The notes below the pieces were generated by a model that had not been told where the DNA came from, searched no databases, and worked only from the letters and a program-made list of their open reading frames with translations. Below, piece after piece: positions 35,691 to 44,191 of a stretch of DNA of 64,000 bases (position 1 is its first letter; each line of letters opens with the position of its first letter). Position numbers and translations under genes: made by a program. The stretch is from Kitasatospora purpeofusca (GTDB taxonomy: Bacteria > Actinomycetota > Actinomycetes > Streptomycetales > Streptomycetaceae), in contig NZ_JODS01000041.1 of NCBI RefSeq assembly GCF_000718025.1, positions 27,339 to 91,338 of the forward strand, in the 5' to 3' direction.

Positions 35691-38033
35691 GTGAGTGGCG
35701 AGCAGGAACAGGCGGGCGGCGCGGTCGCCCGGGTGGACAACCGGCTGACCGGCGGCACCGTGCACGGCAACGTCGTCCAGGCCGGCCGGGCCGACATCAC
35801 CCTGCGGATGTCCGACCCGGCCGCGCCGAGCGCCCTGCCGGTGACCGTCACCCCGCCCCTGGGGCTGCGCGACCCCGGCCGCCCACTGCGCGGCCGCGAG
35901 GAGACCCTGGAACGCCTGGAGGCCGAACTCGTCGCCGACCCGGGCCCCGAGGGCCGACTGCTGGCCCTGTGCGGCATGGGCGGCTGTGGCAAGACCGCCA
36001 TCGCCCTGGAGATCGCCGCCCGCCGGAGCGCCGCCGGCTGCCGGGTGTGGTGGGTCGAGGCGCGCAACGGCCCCGCCCTGGAGGCGGCCCTGCGCGCCGT
36101 CGCCCGCCAGGCCGGGGCGACGCAGGAGGAACTGGACCGCGGTGACACCGCCGACCTCCTCTGGTCCGGGCTGGCCCGCCAGGACACGCCGTGGCTGCTG
36201 GTCGTCGACAACGCCGACGACCCCGCCCTTCTCGACGGCCCCGGCTCGCTGAGCGCCGGCACCGGCTGGATCCGGCCCGCCACCGGCCCCGGCGCCGTCC
36301 TGGTCACCACCCGCGACAGCACCCGGACCACCTGGGGCCAGGTCGCCCGACTCCACCTGCTGCGGCCGCTGACCGGCGGCCGGCTCGACGCCGCCGCCCG
36401 GATCCTGCGCGACCACGCCCCCGCGAGCGCCGGCACCCCCGCCGAGGCGCACGAGCTCGCGGCCCGCCTGGGCGGCCTCCCGCTCGCCCTGTACCTGGCC
36501 GGCACCTACCTCGACCAGGCGAACCGGACCCCGCCGCCGTTCCGGGCCCCCGCCACCCCGACCACCTACACCGGCTACCGGCGGGCCTGGGAGGACGGCC
36601 TGGACCGGCTGGACCCCGGCCACGTCCTCGCCCGGACCTGGGCGATGTCCGTCGCCCTGCTCGAACAGCGCGGCCACGGCCACGCCCGCGCCCTGCTCGA
36701 ACTCCTCGCAGCCTTCGCCGACGCCGACCTCCCCTACACCCACCTCCTCACCCCCGACCGCCTCGCCGAGGCCGGCCCGCTCGCCGCTCTGGACGGCCCG
36801 GCGATCTGGCAGCACCTCACGGCCCTCGCGGCGCTGGGCCTGGTCGAGCTGCTCGAACCCGCGCCCGACGCCCCCGCGCTGCTGCGGATGCACCCCCTCG
36901 TCCGGGACGCCTCACGGACGCCCGGCACGGTGGCGGTCGCCACCGGGATCGTGACCGCGGCGGCGCGCGCCGACGAGTCCGAGGACGAGATGGACCCCGA
37001 GGTCGCGGCCGTCCGGCGGTCGCTCGCCCCGCACATCCTCGACGCTTTCGAGCGGGCAGACCTCGCAGGCCTCGACGAACGCGCCTTCCTGGAGCTCATG
37101 GTGGCCATGAACGTGGCCGGTCGTCAGCTGCTGGTCGACGGTCTCTACGTCCAGGCCCGGGCGGTGCTCGAAACCGTGCGCGCCGCCGAGAGCGAACACG
37201 TCGGACCCACCCATCCCGATACCTTCGTCACCCGGCACAACCTCGCCCTGGCTCTGCGCGAGCTCGGGGAACTGGCGCTTGCCCGGGCGGAGTTCGAGGC
37301 GGTCCTCGAGGCCAGGCGGACGCTGGGCGGCGACACGTACCTCGCGACCCTCAGTACCCGGCACGAGCTGGCCTCCCTGCTCCGGGACCAGGGGGAACTG
37401 GAGGCGGCCCGGGCGGAGTTCGAGGCCGTGCTGGCCGTCCGGCGGCGCGAGCTGGGGGACACCGATCCGAGTACCGTCACCACCCGGCACGAGCTGGCCA
37501 CCGTACTGCTCGACCAGGGGGAGCTGGACTCCGCCCGCGCGGAGTTGGAGGCGGCGCTCGCCATCGAGCGGGAGCGGGTCGGTGAAACCCACCCCAGCAG
37601 TCTCGTCACCCGCCACGAACTCGCACGGACCCTGCACGCGCAAGGTGAACTGGCCATGGCACGGGCCGAGTTCGAAGCCGTCATGGCGGGCTGGCGGGAC
37701 CAGTTCGCGGGCGACCACCCGCATCTGCTGGTCACCCGCTACGGCCTCGCCCTGGTCCTGCGCGACCAAGGGGAGTTGGCGCAGGCCCGAACGGAGTTCG
37801 AGGCGGTCCTCGCCGGCGAGCGGGAGCGGCTGGGCGACACACACCCCAGTACCCTCCTCACCCGGTACAGCCTCGCCCTGGTCCTGCGCGACCAGGGCGA
37901 GGCGGCGCAGGCCCGCGAGGAGTTGGAGGCGGTCCTCGCCGTCGAGACCGAGCGTCTGGGACCGGACCACCCCGAGACGCAGATCACCCGCCAGAGCCTC
38001 GACGGCGTCCTGCGGATGCTCGAAGGTCGCTAG
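35691..38033 (+). CDS. NLR-like STAND protein: amyloid-like motif, NB-ARC ATPase, TPR repeats
   Basis: A 780-residue signalling ATPase. The N-terminus, about residues 14-38, holds GGTVHGNVVQAGRADI, which resembles the short amyloid-signalling motifs (BASS, RHIM-like) that link bacterial NLRs to effectors. The NB-ARC domain follows (Walker A GMGGCGKT near 95-102, Walker B WLLVVDNADD, GxP motif LGGLPLALYLAG). From about residue 490 come six or more 42-residue kinesin-light-chain-type TPRs with HPxT..TR..LA..L..QGE..AR.E. Start GTG 35691, after GGGAG. Such proteins act as sensors, for example of phage, with the TPR as ligand arm. No recognisable effector with a matching motif lies next to it. 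Confidence 0.85.
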   Translation: MSGEQEQAGGAVARVDNRLTGGTVHGNVVQAGRADITLRMSDPAAPSALPVTVTPPLGLRDPGRPLRGREETLERLEAELVADPGPEGRLLALCGMGGCGKTAIALEIAARRSAAGCRVWWVEARNGPALEAALRAVARQAGATQEELDRGDTADLLWSGLARQDTPWLLVVDNADDPALLDGPGSLSAGTGWIRPATGPGAVLVTTRDSTRTTWGQVARLHLLRPLTGGRLDAAARILRDHAPASAGTPAEAHELAARLGGLPLALYLAGTYLDQANRTPPPFRAPATPTTYTGYRRAWEDGLDRLDPGHVLARTWAMSVALLEQRGHGHARALLELLAAFADADLPYTHLLTPDRLAEAGPLAALDGPAIWQHLTALAALGLVELLEPAPDAPALLRMHPLVRDASRTPGTVAVATGIVTAAARADESEDEMDPEVAAVRRSLAPHILDAFERADLAGLDERAFLELMVAMNVAGRQLLVDGLYVQARAVLETVRAAESEHVGPTHPDTFVTRHNLALALRELGELALARAEFEAVLEARRTLGGDTYLATLSTRHELASLLRDQGELEAARAEFEAVLAVRRRELGDTDPSTVTTRHELATVLLDQGELDSARAELEAALAIERERVGETHPSSLVTRHELARTLHAQGELAMARAEFEAVMAGWRDQFAGDHPHLLVTRYGLALVLRDQGELAQARTEFEAVLAGERERLGDTHPSTLLTRYSLALVLRDQGEAAQAREELEAVLAVETERLGPDHPETQITRQSLDGVLRMLEGR

Positions 38034-38054
38034 CCGGTCGGTCGGCCGCGTCCA

Positions 38055-38093
38055 CGGTCGCCCGCCTTCACGGTCGCCCGCCTTCACGGTCGG
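38055..38093. repeat. 16-bp tandem repeat across the SGNH gene stop
   Basis: Two exact copies of CGGTCGCCCGCCTTCA (38055-38070, 38071-38086) and a partial third. The stop of the minus-strand SGNH hydrolase lies in the second copy. Confidence 0.85.
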
Positions 38094-39238
38094 CTGCGGA
38101 ACGGGCCCCCGTCGGCGAAGGCGTGCTCGGCGAACCGTTCTCCCATCCGGCGGTACGCGGCCGCGGACGGGTGCAGCCCGTCAGGCAGGTCGTCCACCTC
38201 GGTGGGGCCGAGCAGTTCGCGTCCGTCGAGGTAGTGCAGGTGGGGGTCGCGGGCCCGCCGGGCGGCCACGATCCTCGCCAACTCGTCGCGGACCACCTGG
38301 AGCGACAGCGCCCCGAGGGCCACATCGGCCGGGTCCCCCAGCGCGGTGATCCTCCCGTCCCGTCCCGTCCCGGTCGGACCGGGACACCCGTCGAGGGCCG
38401 GGCAACTCACCGGTGAGACCACCAGCAGCGGAGTGTCCGGGTGCCCGTCGCGGATGGTGTCCAGGAAGCCGTGCACCGCCGGGCCGAAGGTGCGCAGCCG
38501 GAAGGCGGCCCGGGCCACGATGTTGATGCCCGTCTCGAGGCTGATCAGGTCGGCGGGCAGGTCGCGGATCGTCCGGGCGACGTAGGGGTCCAGCATGTCG
38601 TTGCCGGGCTGGCTGAGGTTGGTCACCTCCGCGCCGCCGAGCGACGCCGCGACCACCGGCCAGGTGCCGGTGGGGCCGTCGGCTTCGATGCAGTGGCTGA
38701 TGGAGCTGCCGTGGTGCACCCACCGGGGCCGGCCGTCGGGCAGGGGCGCCAGGACCTCGCCGTCGGCGCGGAGCGACACCAGTTCGGTGGGAGTCTGCTG
38801 CGGCAGCCACAGCTCGACGTTCTTCATCCCGGCCGGCAGCGCGTCGAAACGTGCTGTCGCCGGTTCGCCCGGGATCACTCGCTGTGCGGCGCCGGGGCCC
38901 GCCATCCGCACCACATGGCCCAGGGGCGCCCGCTGCCGCCCGACCAGGGCGCCGTCCACCCTCAGGTCGAGCATCCCGGTCGGCCGGGGCTCCGGGTCAC
39001 CGTCGAGCTGCCCCGTGGAGGTGAGCACCACGAACTCGAGCACCCGCGCGTCGGTGCGGAACACCAACCGCACCCCCGAAGGCATCGCGGTGCCGCCGAA
39101 GACCGATGGATCCTGGTACTGCTCCTTGGTCCACGCGGGCAGCCGGCGCGGCATCACTCCCGCAGGTGTCGTCTCCAGGTCCAGCGCGCCCCGGATCTCG
39201 ACCGGCCCGTCCACCAGCGGATAGTCCCGCATCGCCAC
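38084..39238 (-). CDS. SGNH/GDSL-family hydrolase
   Basis: A protein of about 384 residues with an N-terminal beta-sandwich (carbohydrate-binding-like) and a C-terminal SGNH domain. Visible blocks are WVHHGSSISHC (catalytic Ser), NLSQPGNDMLD, LETGINI with the block III position, and DGLHPSAAAYRRMGERF carrying the Asp-His pair. It probably removes acyl groups from a sugar or lipid. The start is uncertain: GTG 39238 has GAGGAG at eight bases and is chosen; GTG 39244 and ATG 39232 are in frame. No signal peptide seen. Convergent with the NLR-like gene. Confidence 0.85.
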   Translation of the reverse strand: MAMRDYPLVDGPVEIRGALDLETTPAGVMPRRLPAWTKEQYQDPSVFGGTAMPSGVRLVFRTDARVLEFVVLTSTGQLDGDPEPRPTGMLDLRVDGALVGRQRAPLGHVVRMAGPGAAQRVIPGEPATARFDALPAGMKNVELWLPQQTPTELVSLRADGEVLAPLPDGRPRWVHHGSSISHCIEADGPTGTWPVVAASLGGAEVTNLSQPGNDMLDPYVARTIRDLPADLISLETGINIVARAAFRLRTFGPAVHGFLDTIRDGHPDTPLLVVSPVSCPALDGCPGPTGTGRDGRITALGDPADVALGALSLQVVRDELARIVAARRARDPHLHYLDGRELLGPTEVDDLPDGLHPSAAAYRRMGERFAEHAFADGGPFRSRP

Positions 39239-39373
39239 TGTCACCGCTCCTCGGTTCTGCCCGTCCGGCCGGGCAGGTGCTCGACCGGAACCGTCGGGTC
39301 CCTCCCCGACCCTACGTACCGCGGCCGCAGGTGTGGCGACCGGTGGGTCGGCGGCACCTCCGGGCCCGGGGAT

Positions 39374-40321
39374 TCAGCGGGCCAGCACCGCTATCCCGTG
39401 CACGGCGTTCCGCGCGCCGCCGGGCGGCTGGACGCGGCCCCGGGCGTCGGTGGCCCGGCAGCGGATCAGGTGCCGGCCCGGGGCGAGCGCGCAGGGCAGG
39501 GTGAACCGCTGCCAGACGGGTTGCGGGCCGCGCGACTCCAGCCGGGCGGGCCGCCAGCCGCCGTCGTCGACGGCGACCTCCACCGCGACCACCGGGTCGA
39601 AGCCCCAGGCCCGGCCGGTCACCTGGAACGGCCCGGCCGGGACGGCGTCCCCGTCGCTCGCCCCGACCAGCCTGCTGTTCACCTCGACCTCCCGCACCGG
39701 CCGAGGCGCGCCGCCGCCCGGCGGGACCCGGGTGTAGAGCCGGGTGGTGAAGAGGTGCTCGGGCCGGTGGTCGGCCAGCACCAGGCGGGTCAGCCACTTC
39801 ACCGAGTTGGTGCCGAAGAACCGGGGCACCACCGCGCGCACCGGGAACCCGTGCTCCCTCGGCAGCGGCGCGCCGTTCACGGTGTCGGCGAGCAGCACCT
39901 CCGCGCGGGCCAGGTCCAGCGGCAGGTCCTTGAGGTAGGTCAGGCCCCGCTCGCCCGCGAACGCGCCCCGGTCGGCACCCTCCAGCCAGAGGTGGCGGGC
40001 CTGCGGGCGCACGCCCGCCAGGTCCAGTACGGCGGACAGCGGCACCCCGGACCAGGACAGGTTGGCGACCGCACGGGTCGGCACGTCGGGGTGAGCGGGG
40101 TTGCCGAAGCACTCGTGGAAGGCGGTGAGGTCGGTGCGGGGCAGCCGGCGCAGGGCCGGGAGGTCCAGCCGCAGCGGCCGGTCCACCAGGCCCTCGACAC
40201 TCAGTGTCCAGACGTCGGCGTCGAGTTCGGGCGGCGGCCCGAGGTGGCTGCGGCGGAAGACCTGCCCGACGGGGGTGAGGAACGCGTCGGGGATGCTCGG
40301 ATCGATGGGCGCTGCCTGCAC
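39374..40321 (-). CDS. Sulfite oxidase-family molybdopterin oxidoreductase
   Basis: A 315-residue protein of the sulfite oxidase/nitrate reductase fold. FHECFGNP carries the Cys expected to bind molybdenum; WSGVPLSAVLDLAGV, GYxYLKD-like RGLTYLKDLPLDLA and HGFPVRAVVPRFFGTNSVKWL are characteristic. The C-terminal dimerisation domain is present (AVDDGGWRPA, then WQRFTLPCALAPGRHLI). No heme domain and no signal peptide, so electron acceptor and location are unclear. The GTG start at 40321, after GGAG, is the best but not the only choice. Could oxidise sulfite or another oxyanion or sulfoxide. Confidence 0.87.
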   Translation of the reverse strand: MQAAPIDPSIPDAFLTPVGQVFRRSHLGPPPELDADVWTLSVEGLVDRPLRLDLPALRRLPRTDLTAFHECFGNPAHPDVPTRAVANLSWSGVPLSAVLDLAGVRPQARHLWLEGADRGAFAGERGLTYLKDLPLDLARAEVLLADTVNGAPLPREHGFPVRAVVPRFFGTNSVKWLTRLVLADHRPEHLFTTRLYTRVPPGGGAPRPVREVEVNSRLVGASDGDAVPAGPFQVTGRAWGFDPVVAVEVAVDDGGWRPARLESRGPQPVWQRFTLPCALAPGRHLIRCRATDARGRVQPPGGARNAVHGIAVLAR

Positions 40322-40498
40322 GCGGGCTCCGTACGTCGTCGGGCGGCCCGGGAGGACCGGAAGGGCGGAAGGCTCCACCCCCGAACGGTCCGTGTACCCC
40401 TGCGGCCGCCCGCCGATGCGGAACCGGACCCGGATACTCTTTCGGGCGTTCGGCGCCGACAGGTGCGCCGGCGGACGGACGGGGCGGGGGTGGTGGCC

Positions 40499-41263
40499 GT
40501 GCGCGGACCGGGAGGCGGGACGGCGGGCCGACGGGCGGGGGAGCCCGAGGAACTGACGCTCCACGAACTCGCCCTGCTGGCCGGCGGGGCCTGGCGGGTC
40601 GCGGAGACGGCGCTGGCCCGGATGCTCCTGGACGCCAGGGTGGAGATCGACCGGCACGGCACGGTCCGGGTGGTCCGCCCCCGGCCCCGCGACGAGGTGG
40701 AGGCCGTGCTGCTCGCCGCGCTGGGCCCGTCCGGCACCGGGTGGCTCGGCGCCCCGCGCTCGGCCTTCGGCACCAGCGTGCCGGCCTGCCGGCTGGAGGA
40801 GGGCCTGCGCGACCGGGGCCTGATCGTCGGCGGCAGCACCGGCCCCGCCCGGCGCCGTCCACTGCTGCTGCCGACCTGGTTGGCCGTCCCGCTGCTGATC
40901 CTTCTCGCGGTCGGCACCGTCCGGGTCGCCGCGGCCGCCGGCGCGGGCCCCGGCCCGGCCTTCCTGCTCGCCGCGCTGGTACCGCTGCTGGTGGCCTTCG
41001 TCCTGAGCCGCTTCGCCACGCCCCCCGACCCGCTGGGCCCCTACTGGCGCCCGGCCGCCCGGGTCGAGCCCCTGCTCGCCGCCCTCCGCACCGGCGCGCC
41101 GCTCCCGCCCGGCTGGCGGCTCTCCCCGGACGCCCTCGCCCCGGCCGGCCGCACCACCTGGGCCGCCGTCGCCGCCACCGGCATCCCCGCCCTCGGGCGC
41201 CACCACCTCACCACCGCGTTCCACGGCCCCCGCCCCCGCCCGCCGCGGCCGGGAGCGTCCTGA
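40499..41263 (+). CDS. TIGR04222 family membrane protein
   Basis: A protein of about 254 residues with the TIGR04222 opening (LTLHELALLAGGAWRVAETALARML) common in streptomycetes, then two hydrophobic helices (PTWLAVPLLILLAVGTVRVAA and FLLAALVPLLVAFVL). The function is unknown. GTG 40499 is chosen; GTG 40490 and 40493 are in frame. Convergent with WrbA across a terminator. Confidence 0.78.
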   Translation: MRGPGGGTAGRRAGEPEELTLHELALLAGGAWRVAETALARMLLDARVEIDRHGTVRVVRPRPRDEVEAVLLAALGPSGTGWLGAPRSAFGTSVPACRLEEGLRDRGLIVGGSTGPARRRPLLLPTWLAVPLLILLAVGTVRVAAAAGAGPGPAFLLAALVPLLVAFVLSRFATPPDPLGPYWRPAARVEPLLAALRTGAPLPPGWRLSPDALAPAGRTTWAAVAATGIPALGRHHLTTAFHGPRPRPPRPGAS

Positions 41264-41273
41264 CAGCCCTGCG

Positions 41274-41301
41274 GGGGCCGCCGCCCGCCGGCGGCGGCCC
41301 C
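41274..41301. terminator. Hairpin terminator between TIGR04222 gene and wrbA-like gene
   Basis: A perfect 12-bp inverted repeat (GGGGCCGCCGCC) with a 4-nt loop lies in the 66-bp gap between convergent genes. Confidence 0.7.
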
Positions 41302-41329
41302 GTTCGCCCCGGAGTCCTCCGGCGGCCGG

Positions 41330-41998
41330 TCAGCCGCTGTGGGCGCTGAGTCCGCTCTCGGCGTCGTCGACGGCGTCGGGGGTGGCGAGGGCCCGGGTGC
41401 CCGCCTGGAGGCGGAGCGTGGTGCGGGCCAGGCGCTCGCCCTGGTAGCGGGCCGCGGCCAGGATGGAGGGCTCGGGGCCGTCCTCGGCGTCGCCGGTCGA
41501 GGCGGTGCCGTACGGATTGCCGCCGGCCGCGAAGACGACCGGGTCGGTGTAGCCGGGCGGGACGATCAGTGCGCCCCAGTGGTAGAAGACGTTGGACAGC
41601 GACAGGATGGTGGCCTCGGTGCCGCCGTGCCGGTTGTACGCGGCGGTGAAGACCGTCACCGGCTTGTCCGCCAGCAGCCCCTCCTGCCAGAGCCCGCTGG
41701 CCTGGTCGATGAACTGCTTGAGCTGCGCCGCCGGCGCGCCGAAGCGCGAGGGCGTGCCGAACGCGTAGGCGTCGGCCCACGCCAGGTCGTCCAGGGTGGC
41801 CTCTTCCAGCGACGCGGTGGCGTCGGCGTGCTGCCGCCAGCGCGGGTTGCTGTCTATCGCCTTGTCGGGCGCCAGTTCGGCGACCCGCCGCAGCCGGACC
41901 TCGGCCCCGGTCGAGGCCGCTCCTTCGACGACCGCCTGCGCGAGCGCGTGCACGGTACCGGTGGCGCTGTAGTGGATGACTGCGACCTTTACGGTCAT
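41330..41998 (-). CDS. wrbA: NAD(P)H:quinone oxidoreductase, WrbA type
   Basis: A 222-residue flavodoxin-like protein. KVAVIHYSATGTVHALAQAV is the FMN phosphate loop, GTPSRFGAPAAQLKQFIDQ the WrbA signature, and FTAAYNRHGGTEATILS the second FMN loop. It reduces quinones in one two-electron step, protecting against redox cycling. The length fits, with a short extra tail. ATG 41998. Confidence 0.92.
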   Translation of the reverse strand: MTVKVAVIHYSATGTVHALAQAVVEGAASTGAEVRLRRVAELAPDKAIDSNPRWRQHADATASLEEATLDDLAWADAYAFGTPSRFGAPAAQLKQFIDQASGLWQEGLLADKPVTVFTAAYNRHGGTEATILSLSNVFYHWGALIVPPGYTDPVVFAAGGNPYGTASTGDAEDGPEPSILAAARYQGERLARTTLRLQAGTRALATPDAVDDAESGLSAHSG

Positions 41999-42140
41999 GT
42001 CCCTGTCCTCGCCTGTCACTTGGTGATCGGTTGTGCGGATCATGCTAGGCGCACAGCAAGATCACCGGGGTGGGACCGGGGAGCGGTTCCGGCCGATTAC
42101 CCACCGATTACCGACCGATTACCGGGTGCCGGTTACCGGT

Positions 42141-42425
42141 TCAGGTGCCGCAGGCCGGGAGCAGCAGCAGGCGCTCGGGATCGAACGGCACCCAGGTCGG
42201 GGCCTCGCCCCGCCCCAGCGCCCGAACCCGGCACCAGGCCCGCTCGCCGGCCGACGGCTGCCACCAGCCGTTGATCCGGCCCACCGCCCAACTGCCGTCC
42301 GCCCGGTTGATCTGCACGGGCTGGTACGCCGGCTCGACCTCGTGCTCCGGCGGCTGCCACCCGGCTCCGTCGGCCGGGCCGGTGGTGGGGCCGGTGCGGG
42401 TGTCCTGGTGCGGACGGTCTGCCAT
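42141..42425 (-). CDS. Small hypothetical protein, 94 residues
   Basis: A small soluble protein with EPAYQPVQINRADGSWAVGRINGWWQPSAGERAWCRVRAL in its middle and a Pro/Thr-rich N-terminus; rich in Trp. It looks like a folded SH3-like or DUF-type domain, but I recognise no family. ATG 42425 after a purine-rich leader. Divergent from the TSUP transporter with a perfect palindrome between. Confidence 0.65.
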   Translation of the reverse strand: MADRPHQDTRTGPTTGPADGAGWQPPEHEVEPAYQPVQINRADGSWAVGRINGWWQPSAGERAWCRVRALGRGEAPTWVPFDPERLLLLPACGT

Positions 42426-42467
42426 GTCTCCCCCTGCTGGCTGCGGCGCGGGTCGTCGGCCACAACT

Positions 42468-42481
42468 CTACAGATCTGTAG
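42468..42481. promoter_or_regulatory. Perfect 14-bp palindrome between divergent genes
   Basis: CTACAGATCTGTAG is a perfect palindrome in an A/T-richer stretch, 43 bp upstream of the small hypothetical gene and 88 bp upstream of the TSUP gene. Candidate operator for a dimeric repressor; the protein is unknown. Confidence 0.5.
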
Positions 42482-42568
42482 TAGTTCGTGGGGGTCCAAC
42501 ACCGAACCCGGTGCACGGCGTCGGCCGGGCATACGGTTGGGTGGCTGCACACGGGCGAAGGGGGAGAC

Positions 42569-43318
42569 GTGGCTGACGGCTGGGGTGCCGCGGTGCTGCT
42601 GGGACTGCTGGTGCTGGTGGGGTCGTCCGTGCAGCGACTGGCGGGCATGGGCTTCGCGCTCGTCTGCGGACCGGCACTGGTCCTGCTGCTGGGCCCGGGC
42701 GACGGCGTGACACTGTCCAACTGCGCGGCCTGCGTCATCAGCGCCATCGGCCTGGCCGGCAGCTGGCGGCAGGTCCGGCTCGGCCGGATGCTGCCCTTGA
42801 TGGCCGCGGCCGCCTGCACCGTCCCGATCGGAGCCCGGGTCGCCGACCGGGTACCGCCGCCGACCCTGCTGATCGGCATCGGACTGCTGGTCACCGCGGC
42901 CGCCCTGCTGGTGATCCGCGGGATCCGGGCCTCCTCCCTGCGCGGCCTCCGGGGCGCGGTGGCGGCGGGCGCGGCGAGCGGCTTCATGAACTCCGCCGCC
43001 GGCGTCGGCGGCCCGGCCGTGTCGCTCTACGCGGTCAACACAGGCTGGACCGCCCGCGAGTTCGTCCCCAACGCACAACTCTACGGAGTGGTCGTCAACA
43101 TCTTCTCGATCGCCGCCAAGGGAGTCCCGCACCTGCCCGCCCCTGCCTGGTCCACGACCGCAGCCGGCATCGCCCTGGGCGCCGTCGTCGGCCGCTCACC
43201 CTCCGACCGCGTGACCGAACGCCCCGCCCGCCTCGTGGTCCTGACCCTCGCCCTGGCCGGCGGCCTGGTCACCCTCGCCAAGGGCCTCTGGGAACTCTGG
43301 TCCTCGGGGGACTCATAA
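42569..43318 (+). CDS. TSUP-family (TauE/SafE) transporter
   Basis: A 249-residue membrane protein with about seven to eight helices. The duplicated TSUP core is visible: VLVGSSVQRLAGMGFALVCGPALVLLLGP in the first half and AAGAASGFMNSAAGVGGPAVSLY in the second. TSUP proteins export sulfite or sulfoacetate or take up small anions. GTG 42569 follows GGGGGAG. The last codons (Gly-Asp-Ser-stop) lie inside a tRNA-Met fragment, so the C-terminus may have been created or trimmed by integration at that site. Confidence 0.88.
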   Translation: MADGWGAAVLLGLLVLVGSSVQRLAGMGFALVCGPALVLLLGPGDGVTLSNCAACVISAIGLAGSWRQVRLGRMLPLMAAAACTVPIGARVADRVPPPTLLIGIGLLVTAAALLVIRGIRASSLRGLRGAVAAGAASGFMNSAAGVGGPAVSLYAVNTGWTAREFVPNAQLYGVVVNIFSIAAKGVPHLPAPAWSTTAAGIALGAVVGRSPSDRVTERPARLVVLTLALAGGLVTLAKGLWELWSSGDS

Positions 43319-43353
43319 TCCCTTGGCCGTGGGTTCGAGTCCCACCCGCCCCA
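43306..43353 (+). other. 3' half of a tRNA-Met (CAU) gene, probable attachment site
   Basis: The anticodon arm (GGGGA-CTCATAA-TCCCT, anticodon CAT), the T arm (GTGGG-TTCGAGT-CCCAC) and the 3' acceptor strand CCGCCCC plus A are intact, but there is no D arm or 5' acceptor strand upstream. This is the portion that actinomycete integrases use as att core, so the site is most likely one end of an integrated element or its scar. It is not a functional tRNA. Confidence 0.75.
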
Positions 43354-43473
43354 CACCACAGCCGGACGTACCGTGAGACAAAAATGCCCCCTGGCCTGGT
43401 GGAACACCCGGACTCTGCAAATCTCGGGGGTAGGTGAGCGTTTGCCGGAGCCACCCCGAGGTAGCGCCGCGCT

Positions 43474-44134
43474 GTGAACAGCATCACCGCCGACAAGATC
43501 GCGGCCGGGGCAATCGCAGCCACCGGCCTGGCCGCCGACGCCATCGACGGCAAGACCATCAAGGGTGCCACCACCGCCACCGTCACCGGCGGCATCCTCC
43601 GGACTGGGCCGTCAGGCCGCCGAGTCCTGCTCGCCCCGACCGACCCGGTCGACAACAGCCCCGCCCCGTCCGCCCTCCTGTACTCCGGCGCCGACGCGGA
43701 GAAGCAGCCCGCCCGACTCACCGCAGAGGCCCGCGCCGCCCCGGACGGCTCCGTCCCCATGACCCGGCTGACCGGCCCCCAGCTCACGGCGGACGCCACC
43801 CAAACCCCCCAGGCTCTGGCTCGGCTCCGGCAGCCCCGGCACCGGCTGCCCGGCCCGCGGCAGCTACTCCCTGAGCGTGCCCGGTGAGTCAGGGATGGTC
43901 GGCGAGGCCGTCATCACCGGAAGGGGCGGCGACAAGACCACCGCCGCGTCGATCGAGCTGAGCGTTCGGAGAGGTATCGGCGGGTACACGACCGCGCTCA
44001 CCGACCTCGACCGACCCCATGCGCGGGGAACGCAGCAGGTCCCGGCACCCACAAAGGTGCCGGGACCTGCCACGGCCTCACGCCAGGAACCTGCCGGGGC
44101 GCCTTGGGAAATCAAGAAGCTGCGCATCCGGTGA
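43474..44134 (+). pseudogene. Phage tail-fibre-like protein remnant, frameshifted
   Basis: The frame from GTG 43474 begins ITADKIAAGAIAATGLAADAIDGKTI, then GGILRTGPSGRRVLL, typical of the collar/tail-fibre repeats of Streptomyces phage minor tail proteins. Near 43800 the frame breaks, and frame 2 continues with PARGSYSLSVPGESGMVGEAVITG, ending at 44134. The N-terminal part of the normal gene is missing. It lies just inside the tRNA fragment, supporting a prophage relic. Confidence 0.65.
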
Positions 44135-44191
44135 GGCATCAGTGTTAGGTGTGGCTGGAATGTTGGGCCCAGCTTCCGCCTTGTTGCCCTG

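Noticed and set aside
42468..42481. BlaI/MecI operator for the 60068 repressor
   Set aside because: The palindrome slightly resembles TACAnnTGTA sites, but it is 18 kb away and the match is too loose.
43306..43353. Complete tRNA-Met gene
   Set aside because: Only the anticodon arm, T arm and 3' acceptor strand exist; the upstream sequence is TSUP coding with no D arm or 5' acceptor strand.
43081..43407. Minus-strand reading frame with WGGWDSNPRPRDYESPEDQ
   Set aside because: This is the well-known false protein from translating the complement of a tRNA; it overlaps the tRNA-Met fragment and the TSUP gene.
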